Shown: positions 1 through 8,537 of the stretch, one piece after another | How the letters are laid out: every line of letters begins with the position of its first letter | Position numbering within the stretch: the first letter of the stretch is position 1 | From: Paludibacter sp. | GTDB lineage: Bacteria; Bacteroidota; Bacteroidia; Bacteroidales; Paludibacteraceae | Direction: 5' to 3' | DNA: 64,000 bases | Assembly (NCBI GenBank): GCA_028710415.1 | Contig: JAQTUE010000004.1 | Location: 124,001 to 188,000 of the forward strand | Translations under genes and position numbers: made by a program | Notes under the pieces: model-generated | Databases searched by the model: none | Told to the model about the DNA's origin: nothing | The model's input: the letters and a program-made list of their open reading frames with translations, nothing else

Positions 1-1149
1 GCCGCTTGCACCAAAGCCTGCACCGGGGGTTGTAACGATATTTTTTTCTTTCAGCAGGTAATCAAAATACTGCCAGCTGGTCATTCCTTCCGGTGCTTTT
101 GCCCACACATAGGGTGCATTTACGCCTCCAAAGATGGTATAGCCTGCTTTTAACAGTCCTTCGCGTATGATCTGTGCATTCCCGGTATAAAAATCGATCA
201 ATGCCTTGACCTGTTTCTTGCCTTCGGGGCTGTAGGTTGCTTCTGCTGCCCGTTGAACTATATAAGAGGTTCCGTTGAACTTGGTACACTGTCTGCGGTT
301 CCATAACTTGTTGATCGATACGGTATCCCCGTTTTCAGAATAACCCATCAATTCTTTAGGAACTACCGTATACCCGCAACGGGTACCGGTAAAGCCTGCA
401 GTCTTTGAGAAACTGCGGAATTCAATAGCTACTTCTTTGGCTCCTTCAATTTCGTAAATGCTGTGTGGTACATTATCCTCGGTAATAAATGCTTCGTAGG
501 CGGCATCAAATAAGATGATGGACTGGTTTTCCTTAGCATACTCCACCCACACTGCCAGTTGTTCTTTTGTTAAGGTAGTACCGGTTGGATTATTTGGATA
601 GCACAGATAAATCAGGTCTACAACATCAGAAGGCAATTCAGGTACAAAGCCGTTATTTGCATTGCAGGGAAGGTATACCAGGTTAGTCCATTCACCGCTT
701 TTTGTTGGTTCGCCCGCTCTTCCGGCCATGGCATTGGTATCCACATATACCGGATAACTTGGGTCGGTAATGGCTACCCGGTTATTGAAATCAAAAATAT
801 CACCGATATTGCCGGTATCACTTTTGGCTCCATCGCTTACAAACACTTCATCAATGTCAATCTGGATTCCGTTTGCAATATAATCGTTTTGTACAATGGC
901 TTCCCTAAGAAATGCATAACCCTGTTCTGGTCCGTACCCTCTGAAGGTACTTTCGCTGCGTTGTTCGTCGGCCGCTTTGATCATTGCATCCACCGATGCA
1001 TCGGGTAGGGGTAGGCTTACATCACCAATACCCATGCGGATAACCGGTGCTGTTGGGTTTTCTTCTTTGTGCTGGGCTACACGTTTTGCTATTTCAGAGA
1101 ATAAATACGTTGCCGGAATCTTAATGAAATTTTCGTTTATCTGTGCCAT
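1..1149 (-). CDS. dapL: LL-diaminopimelate aminotransferase (3' end outside window)
   Basis: PLP-dependent fold-type I aminotransferase that converts tetrahydrodipicolinate directly to LL-2,6-diaminopimelate for lysine and peptidoglycan synthesis in the cytoplasm. The reading frame starts at the ATG at 1149 ([20 protein letters not shown]) and stays open for 383 codons to the window edge; the family is about 410 residues, so roughly the last 25 are missing. Visible family motifs are [13 protein letters not shown] near the N-terminus, YPNNPTGT, and [15 protein letters not shown] with the PLP lysine at K249. It lies downstream of dapF on the same strand, the next enzyme of the pathway, so the two probably form an operon. 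Confidence 0.93.
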   Translation of the reverse strand, partial: MAQINENFIKIPATYLFSEIAKRVAQHKEENPTAPVIRMGIGDVSLPLPDASVDAMIKAADEQRSESTFRGYGPEQGYAFLREAIVQNDYIANGIQIDIDEVFVSDGAKSDTGNIGDIFDFNNRVAITDPSYPVYVDTNAMAGRAGEPTKSGEWTNLVYLPCNANNGFVPELPSDVVDLIYLCYPNNPTGTTLTKEQLAVWVEYAKENQSIILFDAAYEAFITEDNVPHSIYEIEGAKEVAIEFRSFSKTAGFTGTRCGYTVVPKELMGYSENGDTVSINKLWNRRQCTKFNGTSYIVQRAAEATYSPEGKKQVKALIDFYTGNAQIIREGLLKAGYTIFGGVNAPYVWAKAPEGMTSWQYFDYLLKEKNIVTTPGAGFGASG

Positions 1150-1392
1150 AAGTTAGTAGGTAGTTGTTAGTAGTTTATAGTTTGAAGTTTGGTAGGTTTG
1201 AAAGGTTTGAAAAGTTTGGAGTTTGAAAGGTTTAAGATCTATAGAATGACGTTTTTACTCTTATGAAGAGAATTTTGAGTTTATGTTTTGGATTATCAAC
1301 AGTCTGAATTTAGTATCGATTCTGAATCAAACTTCAAACCTTTCAAACCTCAAACTCCAAACTTTTCAAACCTCAAACTCTTCAAACCTGTA
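1150..1392. repeat. Inverted GTTTGAA-type repeats between dapF and dapL
   Basis: The gap contains two blocks built from the word TTTGAAAGG/TTTGAAAAG. Positions 1205-1226 and 1350-1371 are perfect 22-bp inverted copies of each other, and shorter partial copies surround them (about 1185-1241 and 1327-1390). The right block ends about 3 nt from the dapF stop codon. A TAGTAGG-type repeat lies directly upstream of dapL (about 1150-1175). The same words recur at 10920-10980, 54759-54800 and 55226-55253. If transcribed with dapF-dapL the arms would form a long hairpin. Confidence 0.8.
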
Positions 1393-2226
1393 TTAGAGCG
1401 TTCCTTCGAACACGGTGGTCGCTCCCCCAGTGAGGTAAACGTGGTTGTCGGCTTCGTTCCATTCTATCTGCAGTTCGCCGCCCAGCAATTCAACAGTGGT
1501 TTTGCGGGCAGAATGACCGTTTAGGATTCCTGCAACAACAGTTGCACAGGCACCGGTGCCACAAGCCATGGTTTCGCCGGAACCTCTTTCCCAGACGCGC
1601 ATTTTTAATTTATCTTTTGATATCACTTCCACGAATTCCACATTTGTGCGGCGTGGAAAGATAGGAGCATTCTCTATGATGGAACCTGTTACAGGCAGGT
1701 TAAGTGTGTCAATCCCGGTAGTGAATACAACGGCATGTGGATTTCCCATCGATACACAGGTTATGGCATATTCAACTCCCGAACCGAAATCAATGGTTTT
1801 ATTTATAACCGGTGATTCTTCCAGGGTTGTTGGAATCAGGGCTGAATCAAGGATCGGTTCGCCCATATCTACGGTAACGCTCTCAACAAGTTTATCATCA
1901 CCTAAAAAGAGTTCAAGTTTTTTTATTCCTGCCAGAGTTTCCAGGGTCAGGCTGGTTTTTGTAGTCAATCCTTTGTCATACACGTACTTCCCGATACATC
2001 TGGATGCATTGCCACACATTTCAGCTTCCGAGCCATCTGCATTCAGCATTTGCATCCTGAAATCACAGGTGTCAGAAGGCAATATCAATACCAGTCCGTC
2101 CGAACCAATTCCTTTATGCCTGTCACTATAAAGTATGGCAAATTCCTCCGGGTTTTCAATTGTTTCTTCAAAACCGTTCACGTAAATGTAATCGTTGCCG
2201 ATACCGTGCATTTTTGTAAATTTCAT
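1393..2226 (-). CDS. dapF: Diaminopimelate epimerase
   Basis: Cofactor-independent racemase that converts LL- to meso-diaminopimelate, the cross-linking amino acid of Gram-negative peptidoglycan and the lysine precursor. The 277-residue protein has the usual DapF length and starts [13 protein letters not shown]. The two catalytic cysteines are both present: C71 in EMCGNASRC and C222 in MACGTGAC, the acid/base pair of the two-base mechanism. It is followed on the same strand by dapL. A TAnnTTTG promoter element lies 45 nt upstream of the start (2271-2278). Confidence 0.96.
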   Translation of the reverse strand: MKFTKMHGIGNDYIYVNGFEETIENPEEFAILYSDRHKGIGSDGLVLILPSDTCDFRMQMLNADGSEAEMCGNASRCIGKYVYDKGLTTKTSLTLETLAGIKKLELFLGDDKLVESVTVDMGEPILDSALIPTTLEESPVINKTIDFGSGVEYAITCVSMGNPHAVVFTTGIDTLNLPVTGSIIENAPIFPRRTNVEFVEVISKDKLKMRVWERGSGETMACGTGACATVVAGILNGHSARKTTVELLGGELQIEWNEADNHVYLTGGATTVFEGTL

Positions 2227-2270
2227 TTCTGGTCGTGTTTTAGAATTGTCGTTCTGTCAATTTGAGTATG

Positions 2271-2278
2271 CAAAATTA
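2271..2278 (-). promoter_or_regulatory. Putative -7 promoter element for dapF-dapL
   Basis: On the minus strand this reads TAATTTTG, matching the Bacteroidota -7 consensus TAnnTTTG. It is 45 nt upstream of the dapF ATG. No good -33 TTTG was found at the expected distance, so the call is tentative. Confidence 0.4.
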
Positions 2279-2690
2279 CGAAGTCTGTCATATATAGCAT
2301 TAAAAAACAATCAATCGTTTTTTAAATTTATCTTTTAGTTATAAATTGATTTTAATATAGCTATTTTGGTTTAAAATGCTTCAATTATACAGCAAATTGC
2401 TATTAAAATGGTATTTCATGATTTGAAATCAATGAATATCCTTAAAAAAGATCCTGTCTTGCCGGGTTAATTTGTTTAATAAATTGAATCAGTGTTGCTT
2501 AACTTGTTTAATAATTTATTGATCATAGTTTGAAATTTATCTATAGCATTTCGACTTAATTTATAAGAGTAATTATGCATATTTGATAATGGGATACTGA
2601 ATAATAAATATTCAATTCCACCGTATTCTTAAAACAAATGCACCCGTAAAAAGATTAACGGATGCATTTGATTATTGTTACAATGAAGAA
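2279..2690. other. Gene-free AT-rich spacer
   Basis: No credible coding frame or RNA gene is seen between the dapF promoter and the end of the OmpA-like gene. The only structured part is the hairpin at 2636-2669, listed separately. Confidence 0.6.
2636..2669 (-). terminator. Hairpin downstream of the OmpA-like gene
   Basis: A 12-bp stem (2636-2647 with 2658-2669, one G-T pair) and a 10-nt loop lie 22 nt after the stop codon of the leftward OmpA-like gene. The following minus-strand sequence is GTTTTAAG, a weak U-tract, so it may be a terminator or an mRNA 3' stabilising hairpin. Confidence 0.55.
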
Positions 2691-3386
2691 TTATTTCCCT
2701 TGTGCCTGTGCGTCATTGATCATCTTTTCACTGGCGTACATGTATACTTCCACGCGACGGTTGGCTGCCCTTCCGGCTGCTGTTTTATTATCCGACACCG
2801 GTTCCGAGAAGTTTTTACCGGTAATTTCTTTAAACTGGGTACTTGCCACATTCTGGGTTGTCAGGTACGTGGCAACTGCCTGGGCGCGATCCTGCGATAG
2901 TTTCTGGTTGACATCCAGCGATCCCTGATTGTCGGTATGTCCCAGGATGGTAATATCCATGGTCGGGTTAGCCACCAGGATCTTGGCAAATTTAGTCAAT
3001 GCCGCTTTCGAATTGGTGTTCAGGGTGCTTTTGCCGGTCTGGAATAAAATTCCTGAATCGAAAGTAACCCGTAAAGCCTTCAGGTTGTTGGCATCCCGCA
3101 TACTGTCCACGCGTGCACCTTCAATGGCGGCAGCCTGTGCAGCGGCTTTATCCATTTTTTTACCGATAATGACTCCTGTTGTTGCCCCAACTACTGTACC
3201 GATTCCGGCTCCAATGGCTGCGCTGGTAGGACTTTTACCGATTAAGGCACCTATTCCTGCTCCAAGTGCTGCTCCGGCACCTCCACCAATCAAACCACCC
3301 TTTGTTGCTTTACTCATGGTGCTGCAACCTCCCAATAACATCGAAATGCAAAGCGCTATGGCTACTAATGCGTTCGTTTTCTTCAT
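2691..3386 (-). CDS. OmpA-family lipoprotein with glycine zipper
   Basis: Outer-membrane lipoprotein expected to bind peptidoglycan non-covalently. The N-terminus MKKTNALVAIALCISMLLGGC ends in a lipobox (LLGGC). Residues about 33-80 form a glycine-zipper segment rich in GAGIGALIG-type repeats, followed by a C-terminal OmpA/MotB domain with the peptidoglycan-binding signature ILGHTDNQGS and the terminal NRRVEVYMYASE. The length, 231 residues, fits YiaD/Pal-like proteins. The domain assignment is secure; the specific role (envelope anchoring or stress-linked) is inferred. Confidence 0.88.
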   Translation of the reverse strand: MKKTNALVAIALCISMLLGGCSTMSKATKGGLIGGGAGAALGAGIGALIGKSPTSAAIGAGIGTVVGATTGVIIGKKMDKAAAQAAAIEGARVDSMRDANNLKALRVTFDSGILFQTGKSTLNTNSKAALTKFAKILVANPTMDITILGHTDNQGSLDVNQKLSQDRAQAVATYLTTQNVASTQFKEITGKNFSEPVSDNKTAAGRAANRRVEVYMYASEKMINDAQAQGK

Positions 3387-4327
3387 AATCCAATTTTTTT
3401 TAATGATTTAAAATTTTTGTTTGATACTACTCCGCTGCTTTCCTACTCATGCAAATGAAAAGCCCCGAAGCCTTTATTATTTTAATACTACTTAAACATT
3501 AAACCCCTAAAAAAGTTAATACAATAAACAATATTTCGTATTATTAAACAAATGTAATTGTTTGTTTACATTTTAATTTCCATATTATCCCTTTTAATCC
3601 ATTGAGCACTTTTTCGTTGAGTCAATGTGTTAGCTTTTTGTTTTCATTCCTATTTTACGACTCATTTAATTTCTTTTTTGATGAGTTTTTAAAAACCATT
3701 CGGATTTCATCATATCTTCATCATATTACAGATATAACTTAGATGTAATATAGATGTAATATAGATATAACTTAGATGTAATATATCATTAATAGGTTAT
3801 TATATCTGTGTTATATGTAAATTATAAATAAGTTTGTTACATATTAATACAGTGAATTCGTGGTGATATCTACATAAACTCTTTAAATAGTATTGTTTAC
3901 AAGAGTTTGTTCTAACAAATGTTTTAAGGGTATTGAATTTTGAATTGTCCTTTTGAAAGGATAAACGGGAGATTTAAGAAAATAATATAAGGTGGATGTG
4001 AAAACGAATACTTTCTGCACTTAATTTTTGGTGAAGCTGGAAGTAAGTATTGTTACGGATATAATGTTCTATTCTTCTGAATTCAAGATGGGACAATAAT
4101 TGTTGTATTAAAAATGCTGATTGAAATTATCTAGATTTAATTAATTTGCTAATTTAAAAAGAAGAATATCAACATATTTATCGGAACATTAAAATAATTT
4201 ACCAATAATTACCCTAATTATTTGGAATTGTTAAATAAGAATAGTATGTTTGTGGTTCGAAAAAAAAGAGAAAGATCTACATACCCGGGTGAAAAAGTAA
4301 AATCTGGATACTCTGATTTTTAAAACA
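3387..4327. other. Long gene-free region containing an 11-bp-period repeat
   Basis: About 940 bp of very AT-rich DNA without a credible open frame or RNA gene. At 3730-3784 there are five 11-bp units of the form AGATRTAAYWT, preceded by an arm (about 3706-3730) that resembles the terminal arm of the palindromic elements at 25.0 and 56.7 kb (18 of 25 positions identical by eye). The rest shows nothing recognisable. Promoters for the divergent genes at 3386 and 4328 must lie here but no clear consensus was found. Confidence 0.6.
3730..3784. repeat. Five 11-bp tandem units (diverged palindromic element)
   Basis: Units alternate AGATATAACTT and AGATGTAATAT. The 22-mer at 3730-3751 recurs exactly at 3763-3784. 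The unit length and count match the tandem cores of the elements at 24988-25042 and 56680-56734, though the sequence differs. A weakly matching right arm (TTATATCTGTGTTATATG) follows near 3798-3817. Confidence 0.65.
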
Positions 4328-5404
4328 ATGAAATATCATAACTCAATTTTTAAAATAATATTTGCTGTTGTAATATTCAGTCCGGTACTTCTTGTGTCTT
4401 GTCATAAAGACGTGACGAAATCTTTAAAGCATAATTTAAATAATAAAAAAAATGTAGCTAAGATATTGAATGATTCGGTTGTGAATGATTTAATACTTTT
4501 TTCGAATGTTGATGACCTTGAAAATAAAGACGATACTACCTATATTTCATTACTCGTTGAAATGTATGATGCTGTACACAATATACATTCATCGAAATTG
4601 GTAATTATTGGAAACTTTATCGACAATAAGTACACTGCATTTGAAGATATAGAATGTGAATCGTTGAAAGATTTAAAAAAAAGCAGGTCGTATGATATTT
4701 TTAAAAGAAACAGGAATTTTGCAATATTCCAGAATGGACAGCATATAGCGGATTATAATATTATTGGTGCTACGTTTGAATCTTTTTCATGTTCCACGTT
4801 AGCAACCGGCATTGCGAATAAAAAAACAGATGGTGCTCATTTTCAGAAAAGCAACTCCGTTCTCGGATATAGTGGCTTTTCCAATAAAAAGAAAATTGAA
4901 GTAACTTTCAAAAATTATATTGCATTGAGTAATTTTCCAAATAAAGCAACTCATAAGCAAGCAGATATACTTAAGTTTAAACCGGATTCGAAACAGTTGG
5001 ATACACTAAGAGCAATGATTTCAAGAGGATATCTGGATTCACTCGGGTTGAAAACTGTTAAAAATAAAGATTTTAAGATATCTGTTCGTGCCATTTCATC
5101 ACGAAAGGATACCTGCTTAATTGTTAATTATCATCATGATACGGATAGTTTTTGTATTTCATCGATTCATGTTATCCGAAAAATGAATAATAAGTTTACA
5201 GACATCCTGACGCTAAATAATAAGAATGAAATTGATGCCTGGGGAGCCGGATATGAATTGTTCGATGTCATGGATATTGATGGCGATGGGAATAATGAAT
5301 TAATATTCGAGGTAGGTTATTATGAATCAACAGGATTTGAAATTTACAAACTGGAAAACGATCAATTTAAACAAGTACTTTCAGTAATTCCATGGGGCTG
5401 CTGA
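4328..5404 (+). CDS. Lipoprotein of unknown function with C-terminal DxDGDG motif
   Basis: The N-terminus MKYHNSIFKIIFAVVIFSPVLLVSC is a lipoprotein signal peptide with lipobox LVSC, so the protein is exported and lipidated. I do not recognise the 330-residue mature part. Near the C-terminus DVMDIDGDGNNELIFEVGYYE resembles the calcium-binding loop and strand of FG-GAP/VCBS-type or EF-hand-like repeats, suggesting a lone calcium-binding beta blade. It is followed 30 nt later by another exported protein gene on the same strand, with which it may be co-transcribed. Strong A/T bias and lysine/asparagine richness mark both genes. Confidence 0.7.
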   Translation: MKYHNSIFKIIFAVVIFSPVLLVSCHKDVTKSLKHNLNNKKNVAKILNDSVVNDLILFSNVDDLENKDDTTYISLLVEMYDAVHNIHSSKLVIIGNFIDNKYTAFEDIECESLKDLKKSRSYDIFKRNRNFAIFQNGQHIADYNIIGATFESFSCSTLATGIANKKTDGAHFQKSNSVLGYSGFSNKKKIEVTFKNYIALSNFPNKATHKQADILKFKPDSKQLDTLRAMISRGYLDSLGLKTVKNKDFKISVRAISSRKDTCLIVNYHHDTDSFCISSIHVIRKMNNKFTDILTLNNKNEIDAWGAGYELFDVMDIDGDGNNELIFEVGYYESTGFEIYKLENDQFKQVLSVIPWGC

Positions 5405-5434
5405 CATAACCCGACCTTGATTTTTTACAATTGA

Positions 5435-6445
5435 ATGAAATATTTTTTAAAGAACAGATTTAAAATGATAAAATTTATTGGAATAGGATACGCTAAAATA
5501 TTTGTTTTCGCAATGCTTTTAATTGTGTTACCTAACGGTCAGGCGCAAAATATTGAAAAGTACTATAATTATAAATGGAAAGAATGTGCGCTTAATGAAG
5601 CGAGGTTTTTATCATTAATTAAGAAAACAGATACCTGTTTCAATCGAACAGATTATTTTATACATGAAAAATCGGTCTATATGACAGGCTCATACGAAGA
5701 TTCCGAATGTAAAATTCCAACTGGACATTTTGTGTATTGTTATGCAAATAAAGTTGTAGAAAGCATCGGTAATTTCAAACATGGTAAAAAAGAAGGTGTC
5801 TGGGTAAGTTATTACAGCAATAGAAATATGCGCGATTCATGTTATTATCTTAATGGTAATCAGTCAGGTACCAGTCTTGGATGGTATTCAAATGCTTTTA
5901 TGAAGGATTCAATTGTAACCAATCCGGATGGTAGTGGGGTTGAAGTAAATTGGTTTGATAATGGCGCTCTCTCGACAGTGGGAAGATATGCAGCGGATAG
6001 AAAAAAAGAAGGGAAATGGAAATATTTTCACTTTAACGGGAATTTAAGTTCATTAGAAACTTATCATCAAGGGAATCTGCTTACAAAGAAATATTATGAT
6101 GAGCAAGGCAATATGATGAAAGATACATTAAATGTTGACAAACTACCAGTTTTTCAAGGGGGCATTAAAGATTGGCAGAAATATATCGATAAAGGGCTTT
6201 ATTTTCCATCGGGTTATAAAATAATAAATGCTGAAAAGGCAGCAGTTGTGGTAAGATTTATAGTTAATATTGAAGGTAATGTTGAAGACGTAAATATTAC
6301 AACTCCTTTTTCACCTGTTTTTGATAAAATTGTAGAACATGTAATTAAGAAATCACCAAAATGGTCTCCGGCAATTCAACATAATAGAAGAGTAGCTTGC
6401 TATTATACAATGCCAGTTGTCTTTGCAAATTGGAATGATAATTGA
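5435..6445 (+). CDS. MORN-repeat protein with TonB C-terminal domain
   Basis: Predicted exported or inner-membrane-anchored periplasmic protein. After an N-terminal hydrophobic segment (about residues 11-36, ending GQAQ), residues about 100-225 contain YwqK/MORN-type repeats (GNFKHGKKEGVWVSYY, KKEGKWKYFHFNG). The last 100 residues, starting LPVFQGGIKDWQKYI, match the TonB C-terminal fold common in Bacteroidota, with FIVNIEGNVEDVNI and the terminal MPVVFAN strand. This domain normally contacts TonB-dependent receptors. The start used is the first ATG; MIKFIGIGYAK eleven codons on gives a more typical signal peptide and is equally possible. Confidence 0.75.
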   Translation: MKYFLKNRFKMIKFIGIGYAKIFVFAMLLIVLPNGQAQNIEKYYNYKWKECALNEARFLSLIKKTDTCFNRTDYFIHEKSVYMTGSYEDSECKIPTGHFVYCYANKVVESIGNFKHGKKEGVWVSYYSNRNMRDSCYYLNGNQSGTSLGWYSNAFMKDSIVTNPDGSGVEVNWFDNGALSTVGRYAADRKKEGKWKYFHFNGNLSSLETYHQGNLLTKKYYDEQGNMMKDTLNVDKLPVFQGGIKDWQKYIDKGLYFPSGYKIINAEKAAVVVRFIVNIEGNVEDVNITTPFSPVFDKIVEHVIKKSPKWSPAIQHNRRVACYYTMPVVFANWNDN

Positions 6446-6625
6446 TTTTACTGTATTTTAAAATTGTAAAAAGACAGAAATTTGTCTTTAAGAGATTAGC
6501 GTTTATGATTGTTTAAAAAATATCAATTCCAGTCTGAGCTTAGAATCCTGAAATTTAAAATTACAATAGGATTTAGTTTTTGCCATCATTGCCATGAATT
6601 GAGAACTTTTCACGTTATTAAAATA

Positions 6626-6661
6626 GCCCTGCTAAAAGGTATGATTACTTCTTAGCAGGGC
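6626..6661. terminator. Bidirectional terminator between convergent genes
   Basis: A perfect 10-bp GC-rich stem (GCCCTGCTAA, 6626-6635, with its complement at 6652-6661) is flanked by ATTGTTTT on the right and by AAAATA on the left. It can therefore end both the rightward TonB-like gene (stop 6445) and the leftward tpx gene (stop 6687). Confidence 0.85.
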
Positions 6662-6686
6662 CATTGTTTTAAAGATTGTGTTTTAT

Positions 6687-7178
6687 TTAAAAGACAGTAA
6701 TATCGTAATTGGGTTCAATGGTTATTTCCGGAACCTGTTCGGTATAGAGTACTTTTCCTGTTTCGTCCAGGGCAACCACCGAGCGGGCCATTAAGCCTTT
6801 CAACGGGCCATCAGTAAGAAGAACCCCATAGTCGTTGGCAAACGTATTGTACCTGAAGTCGGAGGCAGTGATCACATTGTCCAATCCTTCGGCACCACAA
6901 AAGCGGCTCTGGGCAAAAGGTAAATCTTTAGAGATACAAAGTACAACTGTGTTGTCTTTTTCGGATACCCACTGGTTAAATTTGCGAACTGACATGGCGC
7001 ATGTTCCTGTATCCAGGCTTGGAAAGATATTGAGCAATACACGCTTTCCCTTATAATCACTTAAATGGATTTCCTGAAGGCTTGCATTTACCAGGGTGAA
7101 CTCAGGTGCTTGTGAACCAATTTCAGGTAATTTACCAATAGAATGAACGTCGCTTCCTTTAAATTTTACTGTAGCCAT
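6687..7178 (-). CDS. tpx: Thiol peroxidase (Tpx, atypical 2-Cys peroxiredoxin)
   Basis: Reduces hydrogen peroxide and organic hydroperoxides using thioredoxin; cytoplasmic in Bacteroidota, with no signal peptide seen. At 163 residues it has full family length. The peroxidatic cysteine is C60 in [16 protein letters not shown] and the resolving cysteine is C94 in QSRFCGAEG, matching C61 and C95 of E. coli Tpx. The gene is a single unit: a bidirectional terminator follows, and a divergent lipoprotein gene starts 98 nt upstream. Confidence 0.95.
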   Translation of the reverse strand: MATVKFKGSDVHSIGKLPEIGSQAPEFTLVNASLQEIHLSDYKGKRVLLNIFPSLDTGTCAMSVRKFNQWVSEKDNTVVLCISKDLPFAQSRFCGAEGLDNVITASDFRYNTFANDYGVLLTDGPLKGLMARSVVALDETGKVLYTEQVPEITIEPNYDITVF

Positions 7179-7252
7179 AAACTTATTTTATTATTTTGTT
7201 TAAAAATATATATGTTAATAATACAATAACGTCTTCATACGGTTATTTGTTT

Positions 7253-7260
7253 TATATTTG
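7253..7260 (+). promoter_or_regulatory. Putative -7 element for the metzincin-like lipoprotein
   Basis: TATATTTG matches the consensus TAnnTTTG and lies 16 nt upstream of the first ATG (7277). This short leader makes the second in-frame ATG region (7289/7292) a plausible true start. No clear -33 element is visible. Confidence 0.4.
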
Positions 7261-7276
7261 CGAATAATTTTTAAAA

Positions 7277-8488
7277 ATGATTGAAAGCATGATGAATTCA
7301 AAATATCTCTTACTCCTGATTTGTAGTGGCTTCCTGTTTTTTACTTCCTGTAAAGACCCGAAAGAATATAATGTTAACAGTTCGTTTACCGAATACCTGC
7401 AGCGTTTTGAAGCCGAAGGTGCAAAAAGGGGGCATACTTTCGATCCCCAAACCAATGGATTGATTATCGAGTTTGCCAACTTAAAAGACAATACAGCCGG
7501 GTTGACACATTATGAGAAACCCATTCGGATTGAAATTGATAAAACTTACTGGAATGATATTTCGAACAGTGCCGGAGCGGACCTGATGAAGGAAGACCTG
7601 ATCTTTCATGAATTGGGACATGGACTTTTAAATCGTGATCATTTGAACAGTACCTTGCCAAACGGGGATTGGAAATCGATCATGTGCGGGGGCACCAAGG
7701 TAAATGACCGCTCCTGGAACATCAACTACCGGGGGGTAAGACGTAATTATTATGTCGATGAATTGTTTAATGAAAGTACACCCGCGCCTTCATTCGGTAA
7801 GCTGGTAAACCCGATTGATACCACCGGTTACAGTTCGTTTGTAGCCTTTAATTTTGATACCCCTTCCCAGTCAGGGTGGACGCTTGGTGACAGCACGAAT
7901 TATACCATCAGTCAAGGCAACGGCAAGTTAAGCTTTAGATCGAAAGTAAACGAAGTCTACCTGGTGTTTATGAGACTGCCAAGCCCCATATCCATACTAA
8001 CTGATTTCTCGTATGAGCTGACCCTGAATTTTCCGTTAGGGGATTTGACAAAACAATACGGGGTGGTTTTTGGCCCCGTGCCTCCCGGTTCATCAGGCAA
8101 CAACGACCCGATAGAATACCTGACCATTAACAACAACCAGAAAATGTACATGGGTAACCGCTCGTGGTACAGTTATTTTACCGAACTGACCGAGTCGTCA
8201 GTTATCCCGGGTGGGAATAATAAATTAAAAGTATTTAAAGTTGGACAGATTTTGTATTATTATATCAATGGCGTATATTGCTACAGTTCTGAAATGGAAG
8301 CAAAATCCACGTTGAATGAATTTGGATTCCTGGTTCCTCCTTTGGCGACGGTATCGATTGATAACCTGAGAATATCTAAAAAAGGAAGTGCTGCTGTAGT
8401 ATCCGCTAAGGTGAACCAAAATATTCAATTTGAATTCAGGATGCAGAAAACAGACCAGTTCATTATACCGAACATAAAGAATCAATAA
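7277..8488 (+). CDS. Putative zinc metalloprotease lipoprotein (metzincin-like) with LamG-like C-terminus
   Basis: Exported lipoprotein (signal peptide ending FFTSC, lipobox). Residues 111-122 read HELGHGLLNRDH: an HExxH zinc site with a third histidine eleven residues after the first (H111, E112, H115, H122), one residue longer than the classical metzincin spacing. SIMCGG about 20 residues later resembles the metzincin Met-turn. The C-terminal half (about 190-390) looks like a concanavalin-like/LamG beta-sandwich that could bind a polymer. Substrate unknown; cell-surface or periplasmic proteolysis is inferred. The start is ambiguous between the ATGs at 7277 and 7289/7292. Confidence 0.72.
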   Translation: MIESMMNSKYLLLLICSGFLFFTSCKDPKEYNVNSSFTEYLQRFEAEGAKRGHTFDPQTNGLIIEFANLKDNTAGLTHYEKPIRIEIDKTYWNDISNSAGADLMKEDLIFHELGHGLLNRDHLNSTLPNGDWKSIMCGGTKVNDRSWNINYRGVRRNYYVDELFNESTPAPSFGKLVNPIDTTGYSSFVAFNFDTPSQSGWTLGDSTNYTISQGNGKLSFRSKVNEVYLVFMRLPSPISILTDFSYELTLNFPLGDLTKQYGVVFGPVPPGSSGNNDPIEYLTINNNQKMYMGNRSWYSYFTELTESSVIPGGNNKLKVFKVGQILYYYINGVYCYSSEMEAKSTLNEFGFLVPPLATVSIDNLRISKKGSAAVVSAKVNQNIQFEFRMQKTDQFIIPNIKNQ

Positions 8489-8537
8489 AACAGCCGGTTA
8501 AATCCGGTTAATACTATCATATTTTAATTTAAAACCT

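Noticed and set aside
1..1149. The 80-codon minus frame at 62-304
   Set aside because: Out of frame with dapL, which runs uninterrupted through this region to the window edge.
1556..2131. 191-codon plus-strand frame inside dapF
   Set aside because: Antisense shadow of a clearly recognised gene with intact catalytic residues; no family features in the antisense product.
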